From an uncultured Bacilli bacterium (GTDB lineage Bacteria > Bacillota_I > Bacilli_A > RF39 > UBA660): 64,000 nucleotides of DNA. Location of the stretch: NCBI GenBank assembly GCA_934177995.1, contig CAKPPW010000004.1:5323-69322 (forward strand), given 5' to 3'. Position 1 is the first letter of the stretch; each line of letters opens with the position of its first letter. The notes under the pieces are model-generated. The model ran no database searches and was not told the origin of the DNA. It worked only from the letters and a program-made list of their open reading frames with translations. Below, in pieces: positions 16,113 through 25,406 of this stretch. A program made the translations under genes and the position numbers.

Positions 16113-16961
16113 TTAATTTGATATTCTAATAGAAGATTTTACTCTTACTATAAAACCTTTTAGAAAAGAAAATAAACAAGCTAAGACAATAGTTTGGTCA
16201 AGAATTAGAAATATATTAAATATAGCATAGAATCTATTAAAGATTAAAAATGATGATATTTTATTCATTACTAACATATAAGGATAGTCATAGTATTTAC
16301 TAAGTAGTAAGGAAGGTAGTAGGGCTATTAGAAAATATTCTAAGATAATAATTAATAATGAGAAGAGAAATCCTAATAGATAAGCTTTTCTCATTTTTTT
16401 AGTTTTATCAGTAGCAAAGATACTGAATAAAAGAAAAGGTAGGTAGGTATAACTACTAAATAGTAAGGCTCCTTTAATAATACTAGTAGAATTAAAACTA
16501 CTAGATAAATAAGCTATATCAAGGGAGTGAGTAGCACCTGATATTTGAATTACAAATAAAATAATAAAGATTATTAAAGAGATGAAGGCAAGATGGGCTA
16601 TTTGATCTAGTTCTCTTTTAGAAATTAATAAGGAAGTTAAGATAAGTAAAATAATTAAATAGAAAATATTACATTCTCTTAAGAAGTTTCTATTAATAAA
16701 GATAGCTGTATCTTTTAAAAGAATAATAGTAAAGATAATAATAACTGGTATTAATAAATAACTAGGATTAATCTTTTTATAGATAATATTTTTAGTAATA
16801 GTAAATAAAAGTACATCAATAATAATTCCTAGTAAACAAGCAATTAAAGTATCATTACCACTTATCCTTATTATATTATGTCCATATAAGAGAAAGAAAA
16901 AGTGGGTAAAGAAGAAAGCTAAACTAAAGATATATAACTGATTATTTTTATTCTTGATCAT
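16113..16961 (-). CDS. Spore germination protein GerAB-like permease
   Basis: 282 residues, nearly all transmembrane (about eight or nine helices). Its position behind GerAA and GerAC genes identifies it as the B subunit of a GerA-type germinant receptor (APC-superfamily-like, PF03845). It is shorter than the usual 360 residues or so, and at least one C-terminal helix pair appears to be missing. Features seen include RNFLRECNIFY in the middle and YDYPYMLVMNKISSF near residue 230. It overlaps the end of gerAC by 14 bases. It would sit in the inner membrane of the spore. The symbol is left open because the sequence is divergent. Confidence 0.75.
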   Translation of the reverse strand: MIKNKNNQLYIFSLAFFFTHFFFLLYGHNIIRISGNDTLIACLLGIIIDVLLFTITKNIIYKKINPSYLLIPVIIIFTIILLKDTAIFINRNFLRECNIFYLIILLILTSLLISKRELDQIAHLAFISLIIFIILFVIQISGATHSLDIAYLSSSFNSTSIIKGALLFSSYTYLPFLLFSIFATDKTKKMRKAYLLGFLFSLLIIILEYFLIALLPSLLLSKYYDYPYMLVMNKISSFLIFNRFYAIFNIFLILDQTIVLACLFSFLKGFIVRVKSSIRISN

Positions 16962-17877
16962 AATTATCTTCTCCTATCTTTATTTTAATATTAATTTTTT
17001 TATTAGGATTAATTAAAGTTGTCTTGATATTGTTATCTTTCTGATATGTTAAAAATTCATTAATCTCTTTTTTGAATAACTTTTTAATAGAATTTATTAA
17101 CTTCTTACTATTATTAATATCACTAGAAGATATATCCATTGCTATAGTAACAGTATCTTTTATTAACATAGACTTAACATCATTAAATTCCACTTCATAA
17201 GACTTATTATCAATAGTTATTTCTTGATGAAAAGATGTTAACTTATTATTTAAAAGATAATTAATCTTTGCCTGTTTAGCATCTATTAAAATATTTTTTT
17301 TATAAACTTCTAATCCAGTAGTTGTCAGAGTCTTATCTAAAGAAATAATAGGAAGAGTACTTTCTCTTTTTTTATTAACAATATCCTTTAGATAATCTTC
17401 AAAAGTACTAAGATAGATATTAGCATCATCTATTCTTTTTTTATTTATTTCTTTAATTATTTTACTGCTACTATCATACTTTTTAAATAAACTTTTAATA
17501 TCACTATTAGTACCTACTATTAAATAATTCATTTGTGTGAATTGTTTTTGAAAATAATTAATTATCTCTTCATCCAATAACTTACTTTGAAATACTACTA
17601 ACTTTAAATGACCATAGTAAGCCTTCTTATTATTAATCTTTTTAGCTTTAAGAAAGATACTTCCTAGACTATTACCTTCAAAAGTAGAAACTTGATAAAT
17701 TGATTTAGTAGCATTATCAGTCTTTTCCTCCTTAATAGTATTAACAGTTAGAAAGTATTTATCATTAACTTTTTCAAGACCTATCATGTCTACAATAACT
17801 AAGTCATTTACCTCAACATAAGGAGTATAACCAGTAAGTAGTAATAGTACTAAGATAGGTATAATCATCTTTTTCAT
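16948..17877 (-). CDS. Spore germination protein GerAC-like, lipobox Cys replaced
   Basis: 309 residues, the C subunit of a GerA-type receptor. The hydrophobic N-terminus LVLLLLTGY matches the lipobox of GerAC proteins (LTGCWD.REIND), but the invariant Cys is Tyr at residue 17. VNDLVIVDMIGLEK then matches the conserved E-I-N-D-L-A-I-V--IGID region. The C-terminal Ger(x)C domain (about 180-309) is recognisable. Without Cys, diacylglyceryl modification is impossible, so the protein would be secreted or anchored by an uncleaved signal. Its ATG follows the gerAA stop directly. Either function is altered or the receptor is decaying. Confidence 0.82.
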   Translation of the reverse strand: MKKMIIPILVLLLLTGYTPYVEVNDLVIVDMIGLEKVNDKYFLTVNTIKEEKTDNATKSIYQVSTFEGNSLGSIFLKAKKINNKKAYYGHLKLVVFQSKLLDEEIINYFQKQFTQMNYLIVGTNSDIKSLFKKYDSSSKIIKEINKKRIDDANIYLSTFEDYLKDIVNKKRESTLPIISLDKTLTTTGLEVYKKNILIDAKQAKINYLLNNKLTSFHQEITIDNKSYEVEFNDVKSMLIKDTVTIAMDISSSDINNSKKLINSIKKLFKKEINEFLTYQKDNNIKTTLINPNKKINIKIKIGEDNYDQE

Positions 17878-19284
17878 TTAGTTACCTCTTTTCTTATTTT
17901 TAGTTAGGAGGGGATTTCTTTTTAGTCTTTTATTACTTCTAAGTTTGATAATGGCGTCTCCCAATTCTTCTTTAACAAGGGGTGAGAAAGGAGCAAAGTA
18001 AGGGTAATCTAAGGCTTTAGTAGTAACAAGTGAAGAAAGTAAGAATAAGAAACCTATATAGATACCAAAGATACCAAAGAACATAGCTAGAAACATCATT
18101 AAGAAACGAAGCCAACGAAGAGAGGCAATCATCTCTTGAGATGAGAAAGCAAGTCCAGAAATAGCTGATATTGAAATAACTATAATCATAATAGGGGAGA
18201 TAATACCAGCTGATACGGCAGCATCTCCTAATATTAATCCTCCAAGAATAGAAACAGCACTACCAGTAGATGATTGTTTTCTAATATCACTTTCTCTTAA
18301 TATTTCAAAGGAAATACTCATAAATAAAGCTTCTGTTAAAGCTGAGAAAGGAACACTTTCTCTTTGAGCCATAAAGTTAAGTAAAAATGGTAGGGGAAGT
18401 GCTTCTTGATTATGAGTAGTAAGAGCAATATATAAAGCAGGAGTAAAAATAGAGACGATAAAAGCAAGTAATCTAATAATTCTAATGAAACTAACATTAA
18501 TTGCTTTTTGGTAATAATCATCTGGAGTATGTAAAAAATCAACAAAGAAAGAAGGAGTAATTAAAACATAAGGAGAATTATCAACTACAATACAAACTTT
18601 TCCTTCAAGAAGAGCTTGACTAACTCTATCAGGTCGCTCACTCATTAAAACAGTAGGGAAAAGAAAGTTCTTATCATCTTCTAAATAGCTTTTTAACATA
18701 CCACTATCAATAACACCATCTATCTTAACATTAGAAAGAATATCTTTTACCTTTTTAACGGTATTTAAAGAAGCGATATCCTTCATATAAATAATACCCG
18801 TCTTACATCTTGATTCCTTACCAATAAATAAAGACTCGACATAACAGTTTTCAGTCCTTAATCTTCTTCTAATAAGACCAATATTAGTATTAAAGTTTTC
18901 ATTAAAAGAATCCTTACTACCCCTAATAGTAATTTCACTACTAGCTTCATTAATTCCTCTATCAAGTGTTGCCTTTGCTTCAATAGCTAAAGCTTCATCC
19001 TGATAAATAATAAGAGCAAAGCCTTTATAGATATAGTCTAACATCTCCATTTCCTTAGTTAAAACCTTAACCGTATTATCAGGTAGATTATTATAAAGAA
19101 AGGTAATAATATCATCACCGCTATAAGATAAATTAGTAATCTTAGTTAGAATATAATGATTGATAAAATCACTACTACATAGCACTTCATTATGAATTAG
19201 ATTAATCTTTTTATTATTAAGATAAAACTCATGAGTTACTAAATCAGTATTAGTTTTTAATTTATTATATAGTTTTTCATACAT
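17878..19284 (-). CDS. Spore germination protein GerAA-like
   Basis: 468 residues, the A subunit of a GerA-type germinant receptor. A cytoplasmic N-terminal domain (about 1-235, with DGVIDSGMLKSYLEDD and FPTVLMSERPDRVSQALLEG, both typical of the family) is followed by four to six C-terminal membrane helices (about 265-430; PFLLNFMAQRESVPFSALTE, ISGLAFSSQEMIASLRWLRF). First gene of the minus-strand operon GerAA-GerAC-GerAB, with tight or overlapping junctions. A sigma-G-like promoter lies just upstream. In Bacillus the receptor senses nutrient germinants in the spore inner membrane. Confidence 0.92.
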   Translation of the reverse strand: MYEKLYNKLKTNTDLVTHEFYLNNKKINLIHNEVLCSSDFINHYILTKITNLSYSGDDIITFLYNNLPDNTVKVLTKEMEMLDYIYKGFALIIYQDEALAIEAKATLDRGINEASSEITIRGSKDSFNENFNTNIGLIRRRLRTENCYVESLFIGKESRCKTGIIYMKDIASLNTVKKVKDILSNVKIDGVIDSGMLKSYLEDDKNFLFPTVLMSERPDRVSQALLEGKVCIVVDNSPYVLITPSFFVDFLHTPDDYYQKAINVSFIRIIRLLAFIVSIFTPALYIALTTHNQEALPLPFLLNFMAQRESVPFSALTEALFMSISFEILRESDIRKQSSTGSAVSILGGLILGDAAVSAGIISPIMIIVISISAISGLAFSSQEMIASLRWLRFLMMFLAMFFGIFGIYIGFLFLLSSLVTTKALDYPYFAPFSPLVKEELGDAIIKLRSNKRLKRNPLLTKNKKRGN

Positions 19285-19305
19285 TTAGTTATTCACCTCT
19301 AAAAG

Positions 19306-19335
19306 TAGTATGACCAAGAAAAATAAAATTATTAG
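19306..19335 (-). promoter_or_regulatory. Candidate forespore (sigma-G-type) promoter of the gerA operon
   Basis: On the minus strand CATACTA (19306-19312) matches the sigma-F/sigma-G minus-10 pattern CATnnTA. Seventeen bases upstream is CTAATA (19330-19335), close to the sigma-G minus-35 TGAATA. It ends about 22 bases before the gerAA start. This is inference from Bacillus consensus sequences. Confidence 0.45.
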
Positions 19336-19527
19336 AAAAGTCCCATAATTTCCCATAATTTCTAGATATTTTTACCAAACTTATTAGCTATACTTAACTC
19401 ATGAAAGGAAGTGATAGATGAATAAACAGAAAAAAATCTGATACTTTAATTTATCTTAATAAATATAGAAAAAGAAGGTGATAAATAGAGAAACAAATAT
19501 GATATACTAGTGGTGGTGATTTGAAAA

Positions 19528-20190
19528 ATGTATAAAATATGTTTTGTAGAAGATGAAGTTGATTTACAGACGGTTGTTAAATTATATCTAGAAAAAGCAG
19601 GCTATGAAGTTATTTGCTTTGAAAAAGGAAATGATGCTATTAATTATATAGGAAATAAAGTAGATGCTTGGATACTAGATATTATGTTAGGAGATGATGT
19701 CAATGGTTATGATGTAATCAAAGCAATTCGAGAAAAATATCCTGATGTTCCGGTTTTATTCACATCGGCAAGAGATCAGGATTTGGACCGAATTTTAGGC
19801 CTAGAGTTAGGGAGCGATGATTACATAACGAAGCCTTATTCCAGTAAAGAATTAGTTTTACGAGTTAATAACTTAATAAAACGAGCTTACAAACAAACGG
19901 AAAGTCATATATTAGAAATAGCCTCTTATCAAGTTGATTTAGACCGGAGAGTTGTAAGTAAGAAAGATAAAGAAATAAAATTAACAACTCTTGAATTTGA
20001 TTTATTAGTTTTACTCTCAAAAAATATTAATAAAAGTTTTTCAAGAGAAGAAATACTAGAGTCAGTATGGGGAGATGACTACTTTGGAAGCGATAGAGCA
20101 GTCGATGACCTAGTTAGAAGGTTAAGAAAAAAATGTAAGGATTTAAATATATTAACTGTTTATGGTTACGGATATAGGTTAAGCTTATGA
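19528..20190 (+). CDS. OmpR/PhoB-family response regulator
   Basis: 220 residues: a receiver domain (about 1-118) with acidic pocket VEDE, phospho-acceptor Asp at about 51 (WILDIMLG), Thr/Ser at about 77 and the conserved Lys in TKPYSSKELV. A C-terminal winged-helix DNA-binding domain follows (about 130-220; LTTLEFDLLVLLS, VDDLVRRLRKK). It is transcribed with the histidine kinase downstream, whose ATG overlaps this stop codon by four bases. Target genes cannot be told from the sequence; the divergent gerA operon is one neighbour. Confidence 0.93.
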   Translation: MYKICFVEDEVDLQTVVKLYLEKAGYEVICFEKGNDAINYIGNKVDAWILDIMLGDDVNGYDVIKAIREKYPDVPVLFTSARDQDLDRILGLELGSDDYITKPYSSKELVLRVNNLIKRAYKQTESHILEIASYQVDLDRRVVSKKDKEIKLTTLEFDLLVLLSKNINKSFSREEILESVWGDDYFGSDRAVDDLVRRLRKKCKDLNILTVYGYGYRLSL

Positions 20191-21461
20191 AAATATCAGG
20201 TAAACTAAGTCATCAGTTATTCTTATTAATCCTCGTGGTATTTGCAATTACCTTCTTAATGTTGGGAATAATTTTACCCCAAGTTGTAGTACCCATAACT
20301 GAGAAGAATATTTATAATTATTTAAAAGAACCGTTAGAATTTATCCAGTCTGATATCGATAAAAACTTAGGTGATAGTGAAATTGCCTATATCTATAAGT
20401 TTGGGGAAACCTCAGCTTATAGTGAAAATTTACATGACTTGATGAAATTCAAAAATGTAAGTGATATTTTATCTTATATAAAAGATGATTATGGTAGATT
20501 TGTCTATCGCAATCAAGTATATTATTATTACACACTCCATAATGATAACGTTACTAAGATTGCTATTACAAACGATAGTTATATATTAAAGACAAAGACA
20601 GATATACTAAACTCAATCCTACCAGTAGTATTAATAACCTTTTTAATAATTGCCTTTTTGCTAATATTGTGGGGTAGTATCATTGTTAAAAAAATAGAAA
20701 AGTTAAAACAAAAGATTGATCATATAGATGATGATACTTACGACCACTCCCTATCATTTGCAGTAGAAGATGAAATTAAATCTTTAGAAATGGCAATAGA
20801 AGATATGCGAATTTCTCTAAAAGATCAAGAGGAATATCGTAATCAAATGTATCAAAATATATCACATGACTTTAAGACACCTCTCACCGTTATAAAGTCA
20901 TATATAGAAGCCTATCATGATGATATGGAAGATGCTTCAACTGTTTTAACTGTTATTAGTGAACAAACAGAAAAACTAGAATTAAAAGTACATTCACTTC
21001 TATATTTAAATAAACTAGACTATTTAAAAAATAATATGAAAAAAGAGTATACCGTAGTAGATATGGAAAAAATAGTAGCTGCTGCAATTCGTGAATTCAA
21101 GTTTAGAAGACGCGATGTTAAGTTTATTGTTTCTTTTGATAAAAATAGTAAATTCTATGGAACTGAAGAATATTTTGAAACAATAATTGATAACCTCTTA
21201 GCAAACTTTTTACGGTATGCTGATAAAACGATTAAGATAACTGCCAAGAATAATCGTTTAACCTTATATAATGATGGTCCAAATATTGACTCGTCTTTAC
21301 TTGACGGAATCTTTACTCCGTTCCGAAAAGGTATTAAAGGGGAGTTTGGACTAGGTCTATCCATAGTTAAAAAGACATTATTACTTATGGATTATGACAT
21401 TACAATTAAAAACGAAAAGAAAGGTGTTTCCTTTCATATATTTAAGACTTCTAATAAATAG
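20187..21461 (+). CDS. Sensor histidine kinase
   Basis: 424 residues. Two transmembrane helices (about 13-33 and 147-168) flank an extracytoplasmic sensor of about 110 residues. A HAMP-like linker follows, then a HisKA box with phospho-acceptor His in NISHDFKTPLTVIKS (about residue 227) and an HATPase domain with N box IIDNLLANFLRYA, G1 LYNDGPNID and G2 KGEFGLGLSIVKK. All catalytic elements are present. The ATG overlaps the response regulator stop, so the two are translationally coupled. The ligand is unknown. Confidence 0.93.
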   Translation: MKISGKLSHQLFLLILVVFAITFLMLGIILPQVVVPITEKNIYNYLKEPLEFIQSDIDKNLGDSEIAYIYKFGETSAYSENLHDLMKFKNVSDILSYIKDDYGRFVYRNQVYYYYTLHNDNVTKIAITNDSYILKTKTDILNSILPVVLITFLIIAFLLILWGSIIVKKIEKLKQKIDHIDDDTYDHSLSFAVEDEIKSLEMAIEDMRISLKDQEEYRNQMYQNISHDFKTPLTVIKSYIEAYHDDMEDASTVLTVISEQTEKLELKVHSLLYLNKLDYLKNNMKKEYTVVDMEKIVAAAIREFKFRRRDVKFIVSFDKNSKFYGTEEYFETIIDNLLANFLRYADKTIKITAKNNRLTLYNDGPNIDSSLLDGIFTPFRKGIKGEFGLGLSIVKKTLLLMDYDITIKNEKKGVSFHIFKTSNK

Positions 21462-21498
21462 GAGTCTTTTTGGTTATACTTATTACTGGTGATATAAA

Positions 21499-22281
21499 GT
21501 GAAAATATTAATTACAGGTGGTATATCAGGTCTAGGATATAGTGTAGCTAAAGAACTAGTTCTTAAAGGACATATTGTCTATCTTGGTGTTAGAACTAAG
21601 GAAGAAGAAGTATATATCAATGATAAGCTTCAAAAAGAGAAATTAATAATGTTTCCTTTAGTACTTGATCTTGATAGTGATTCTTTTACTTTTACTGATG
21701 ATATAGATTTATTATATTTAAATGCTTCTATTGGAAAAGGTGGTAGTATCTTAGAAATGAATGATAATTATTTAAAAGATACCTTTACTACAAATATCTT
21801 AGGAAATGTTAATCTAATTAAGAAGTACTTAAAAAATAGATATGCTACTAAGAAGAAAGGTAAAATAGTAATAACATCATCTCTAGCTGGTTTTCTACCA
21901 CTTCCATATCTATATAGTTATACTTATACTAAACTTAGTCTTTATCATTTAGCGAATACTCTAAGATTAGAATGTCTTTATCAAGGACTTGATATAGAAA
22001 TATTTACTATCTTACCAGGAGCCTATTATACAGGATTTAATCAAGTGATGATTGATAATAAAGATAAATCAGACTTTGCCTTGAGAGAAAAAGCTATTAA
22101 TATGACTAAGTATCAGCATTTACTATTTAATCTATTAGAGAAGAAAGACTTAACTAACTTTTCTAAGAAGGTGAGTAAGGAAATTACTAAGAAGCATCTT
22201 AAACGTATTATATCTTTACCATATGATCAATTTATATTTACTAAGTTATATCTTTTCGTAAGGTGGTTGCTATTTATCTAA
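21499..22281 (+). CDS. Short-chain dehydrogenase/reductase
   Basis: 260 residues, classical SDR fold. The nucleotide-binding motif TGGISGLG is at residues 6-13 (TGxxxGxG), with LYLNASIG in place of the NNAG motif, the catalytic Ser in ITSSLAG (about 127-133) and the YxxxK pair in YTYTK (about 147-151). A PGAYYTGF segment follows. The C-terminal 40 residues are basic and end in a hydrophobic helix, possibly membrane-associating, as in SDRs acting on lipids. GTG start with GGTGAT upstream. The substrate cannot be predicted. Confidence 0.88.
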   Translation: MKILITGGISGLGYSVAKELVLKGHIVYLGVRTKEEEVYINDKLQKEKLIMFPLVLDLDSDSFTFTDDIDLLYLNASIGKGGSILEMNDNYLKDTFTTNILGNVNLIKKYLKNRYATKKKGKIVITSSLAGFLPLPYLYSYTYTKLSLYHLANTLRLECLYQGLDIEIFTILPGAYYTGFNQVMIDNKDKSDFALREKAINMTKYQHLLFNLLEKKDLTNFSKKVSKEITKKHLKRIISLPYDQFIFTKLYLFVRWLLFI

Positions 22282-22317
22282 AATATAAGTATAATATCAG
22301 GTATGGTGTGATTAAAT

Positions 22318-22992
22318 ATGGAAAAGAAAGTTATAGATACTTTAGATTTATCTTCTGATATTATTAAGAAGTTAGAAGAGAAGGAAGAAGAGCTAAAAGA
22401 AGTAGATAATACAAAAGATGAAAAAGAAAAAGAAATAAAATTTTTCTATCAGTTAAATGATGAGATAAAAAGAGAAACTGATTTATTTAGTTCCTTTAGT
22501 AGGGATATGAAAGATAAGCTAGATAAAGTTAATATCTCTAAAAAGAAAGGGGACATGGCTAAGAAATTATTTTATCTAATGTTAGCCATGGAACTATATA
22601 AAAAGACTCCTAAGAAAGCTTCTTTATCTTTTATCTTAGTAGAGAGTTATTTAATATCTAAAGTATTAGAAAATACTTATAGTGATAATACTGATTATCA
22701 GTCTCTTTGTATAGATTTTCAAAAAGAAATATTAAAAGGTATTGATAATATAGAGTCTTTTATTAATAAGATAGATACTAACTTTGATACTATTTCTAAG
22801 ATGAAAAAGGAATTAACAAGTAAATATAAAGATTATCTAGATACTAATCCTTTTAAAGATTTATTTAGGGATTTAGATAATGTTACTACTTTACTAAATT
22901 CAAGAAGAAAAGAGTTAGTAGATATTCATAAATCACTTGATGATAGTTATAAACTTAGTGAAGAAAAAATCAAGATTTTATCATATAGTTAA
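22318..22992 (+). CDS. Coiled-coil protein of unknown function
   Basis: 224 residues, Lys/Glu/Asp rich, with heptad-like spacing over about residues 10-75 and again 140-215. No membrane segment, signal peptide or catalytic motif. A weakly hydrophobic middle (about 75-120, KKLFYLMLAMELYKK) may be a buried helix. It follows the SDR gene after 36 bases and precedes a tRNA. I do not recognise a family. Confidence 0.6.
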   Translation: MEKKVIDTLDLSSDIIKKLEEKEEELKEVDNTKDEKEKEIKFFYQLNDEIKRETDLFSSFSRDMKDKLDKVNISKKKGDMAKKLFYLMLAMELYKKTPKKASLSFILVESYLISKVLENTYSDNTDYQSLCIDFQKEILKGIDNIESFINKIDTNFDTISKMKKELTSKYKDYLDTNPFKDLFRDLDNVTTLLNSRRKELVDIHKSLDDSYKLSEEKIKILSYS

Positions 22993-23009
22993 AATTTATC
23001 AAAAAAAGG

Positions 23010-23038
23010 TTGTCAAACACTTAAAACTATGATAATAT
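23010..23038 (+). promoter_or_regulatory. Promoter of tRNA-Met
   Basis: TTGTCA (23010-23015) and TAATAT (23033-23038) with a 17-base spacer, 17 bases upstream of the tRNA 5' end. Confidence 0.6.
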
Positions 23039-23055
23039 TAAATTGTTCTTGATTT

Positions 23056-23132
23056 GGCGAGATAGCTCAGTTGGCTAGAGCGCTCGGTTCATACCCGAAA
23101 GGTCGAGGGTTCGACTCCCCCTCTCGCTACCA
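23056..23132 (+). tRNA. tRNA-Met (anticodon CAU), elongator type
   Basis: A 77-base cloverleaf with encoded CCA. The acceptor GGCGAGA pairs with TCTCGCT, the anticodon loop TTCATAC is flanked by TCGG/CCGA, and the T arm is GAGGG-TTCGACT-CCCCC. The D arm GCTC-GAGC is intact. The sequence resembles Bacillus elongator tRNA-Met and lacks the three G-C pairs and the 1-72 mismatch of the initiator. The loop differs from the CTCATAA form seen in tRNA-Ile2. Confidence 0.95.
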
Positions 23133-23145
23133 ATGAAAAATAATA

Positions 23146-23172
23146 AAGGTTTTCGTTTGAAAATCTTTTTTT
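23146..23172 (+). terminator. Terminator after tRNA-Met
   Basis: AAGGTTTTC pairs with GAAAATCTT (one G-T) around GTTT, followed by a run of T. Confidence 0.8.
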
Positions 23173-23375
23173 GTAATCTATGATTTATTTTGAAACAAAA
23201 AAATAAAATGTAATTCAATAATATGGAAAATAATAAAAATATTAGTCATTATAAGGTAAAATATGATATTATCTATTTAGTAGTTAGTTGTTTATCAACC
23301 ATCTCAAAATATGACTTTTCTTTTATAAAAAAAGCTGAAGCTAAACTTGGAGGAAAAATGAGACTAGAGTGAAAT

Positions 23376-25103
23376 TTGAATGATTTGTTTGCCAGTAATG
23401 AGGATTTTTACCAAGAAATCAAAAATGTGAAAGCAACACTAGATAAATTAAAAGATACTTGCAAAGATGAACTTAATTCAGTAAAATTATTAACTTTATT
23501 AGATGAAGAATGGAAAATTAAAAAATCAATTAATTATATCTTAGTATATGGCTCATTAATGTATTATAAAAACATTGATAATGATAAATGTATAGCTTTA
23601 AAAAAAGAAGCGGAAGAATTTAATAATAATATTAGTAGTGAACTTAAAAAGGCAGATACTGTAGTATTAAAATATGGTCAAGAAAAAGTTTTTGAATTAT
23701 GTAGAACAGATGATAGATTCAAAACTTATAAACAATATTTGAATAATTTATTTAGGATGCAAGAACATGTTCAAAATGAAGAAACTAATAACAAAATAAA
23801 GAGAAATAATGACTTTATTAATGAACAAAAAAGTAATTATAATGAATTATTAAAAAACATTGACTATGGTGAGATAGAAGAAAATGGTTCTACAATAACT
23901 TTAACTCCAAATAATATTAATAAGTATTTAGCTGCCTGTGATAGAAAAACTAGAAGACAAGCATTTTTGGCACTTAGTAGAAGTTCTAAAGATATTTTAG
24001 AGGCTCTTGCCAGTAGCTTGAATGAAATATTTAGTTATAGAATAGAAAATGCTAGGTTAGAAGGTTATAATAATGTATTAGAAAAAACACTGTTTACAGA
24101 AAATATAGATTCTAAAATACTTACTTCATTAATTAAATCAGTTAATGAAAATCTACCATTAATTCAAGAATACTTAAAAATTAAAGCAACTGCAGTAAGT
24201 ATTGATAAACCACACTTATATGATTTTAATGTTCCCTTGGATAATGGAATGAAAAGAGAGTTTACACTTGAAGAGGCAATTAATATTATTAAAAAAGCCC
24301 TTGCTCCATTGGGAGAAGAATACTTAAAGACAGTAGATATATTACTTGATGGACATATAGATGCAACACCATCAGAAAATAAAAACCAATCAATTGTTTT
24401 TTCTTGGCAAGATTATTCTTTTTTAAATTTTAGAGGTAGATATGTTGATGTTAAAAATCTAATTCACGAACTTGGACATAGTGTTAATTACTATTTATCA
24501 AAGAAAAATCTTCCTTTTATGTATGAAGATAGTACTGTTTTTGTAGGTGAGACTGCTTCAATCGTAAATGAAATATTATTAACTCAATATCTTATCAATA
24601 ATTCTCAAACTGATGAGGAGAAAATATATTACTTAAGTTTGGAAATAGAAAACTATTTTACCTCTGTTTTTAAACAGACGATGCATACAGAATATGAAGA
24701 TGAGTTATATAATTATTGTCAATCAAAAAAGCTAACAGTTTCAGTCTTATCGGACAAATATTTTGAAATAGTAAAGAAGTATTATGGCAAAGATGTAATA
24801 TATGCTGAGGAATGCAAAACAGAATGGATTAGATTAGGACGATTATGGAGATGGAGTTATTATTCTTATAAATATGCTACAGGATTATTAATAGCAAGTA
24901 ATGTAGTTAACTCTTTAACAATAGAACATACTTTAACTAATGAAAAGTATATGGAGTTTTTAGCAGCTGGGAGTTCCCTATATTCTTTAGAATTGTTAAA
25001 TTTATTAAATATAGATTTAACTAATTCTAATGTAATTAGTGATGGTTTTAAAGTTTTAGAAAAAGATATAACTTTATTAAAAGAAATGAAAAATCAATCT
25101 TAA
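23376..25103 (+). CDS. Oligoendopeptidase F family M3 metallopeptidase, stop codon near start
   Basis: About 575 residues, a zinc peptidase that degrades oligopeptides in the cytosol. The zinc site is HELGH (about residue 363) with the downstream Glu in FVGETASIVNE; the N-terminal helical M3 domain and the C-terminal YYSYKYATGLLIASNV block are family-typical. Start region is odd: a strong GGAGGAAA precedes the ATG at 23358, and that frame reads M-R-L-E-stop(TGA 23370)-N-L-N-D-L-F. The family begins with a conserved Trp before NLxDLF, so TGA stands where TGG is expected. Translation would have to restart at TTG 23376. See findings. Confidence 0.85.
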   Translation: MNDLFASNEDFYQEIKNVKATLDKLKDTCKDELNSVKLLTLLDEEWKIKKSINYILVYGSLMYYKNIDNDKCIALKKEAEEFNNNISSELKKADTVVLKYGQEKVFELCRTDDRFKTYKQYLNNLFRMQEHVQNEETNNKIKRNNDFINEQKSNYNELLKNIDYGEIEENGSTITLTPNNINKYLAACDRKTRRQAFLALSRSSKDILEALASSLNEIFSYRIENARLEGYNNVLEKTLFTENIDSKILTSLIKSVNENLPLIQEYLKIKATAVSIDKPHLYDFNVPLDNGMKREFTLEEAINIIKKALAPLGEEYLKTVDILLDGHIDATPSENKNQSIVFSWQDYSFLNFRGRYVDVKNLIHELGHSVNYYLSKKNLPFMYEDSTVFVGETASIVNEILLTQYLINNSQTDEEKIYYLSLEIENYFTSVFKQTMHTEYEDELYNYCQSKKLTVSVLSDKYFEIVKKYYGKDVIYAEECKTEWIRLGRLWRWSYYSYKYATGLLIASNVVNSLTIEHTLTNEKYMEFLAAGSSLYSLELLNLLNIDLTNSNVISDGFKVLEKDITLLKEMKNQS

Positions 25104-25406
25104 ATTGTATTAAAAATGTAGTTGTTATAAATTTATTGTTATAAAAGACTAGAAATATTATTCTTTTGTTATACTTACAGAAAAACATTAAAAGTGATGT
25201 TTTACTTTTCCAATTAAGAAAAAGCAATAAGAGTTAAAAAATACTTGAATATCAAAAGAATATGCTGTAACATATAGAAACAGAGGGACGGACTAGAATG
25301 AGAATATTATGAATGTATAATAATTAAAAAATAAATAGAAAGGGAAGGTTTTAATCAATAATAGAAATTAATTAATATTTCTATAAGATTAATTCTATGA
25401 AAAAAT
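25104..25406 (+). other. Intergenic region without recognisable gene
   Basis: No open frame, tRNA or convincing promoter. The only structure is the inverted repeat AAAACAT/ATGTTTT at 25182-25203, which may be a weak terminator for the peptidase gene. Confidence 0.5.

Noticed and set aside
19418..19441. Seven-codon ORF with a good ribosome binding site before the response regulator
   Set aside because: Too short and without associated structure; likely chance in AT-rich DNA.
23358..23378. Genome-wide use of TGA as Trp (code 4), prompted by the TGA in the peptidase gene
   Set aside because: Many genes here end in TGA at sensible places (for example the response regulator at 20190, NfeD at 10700, and the unknown protein at 40822), and Trp is encoded by TGG everywhere else seen.
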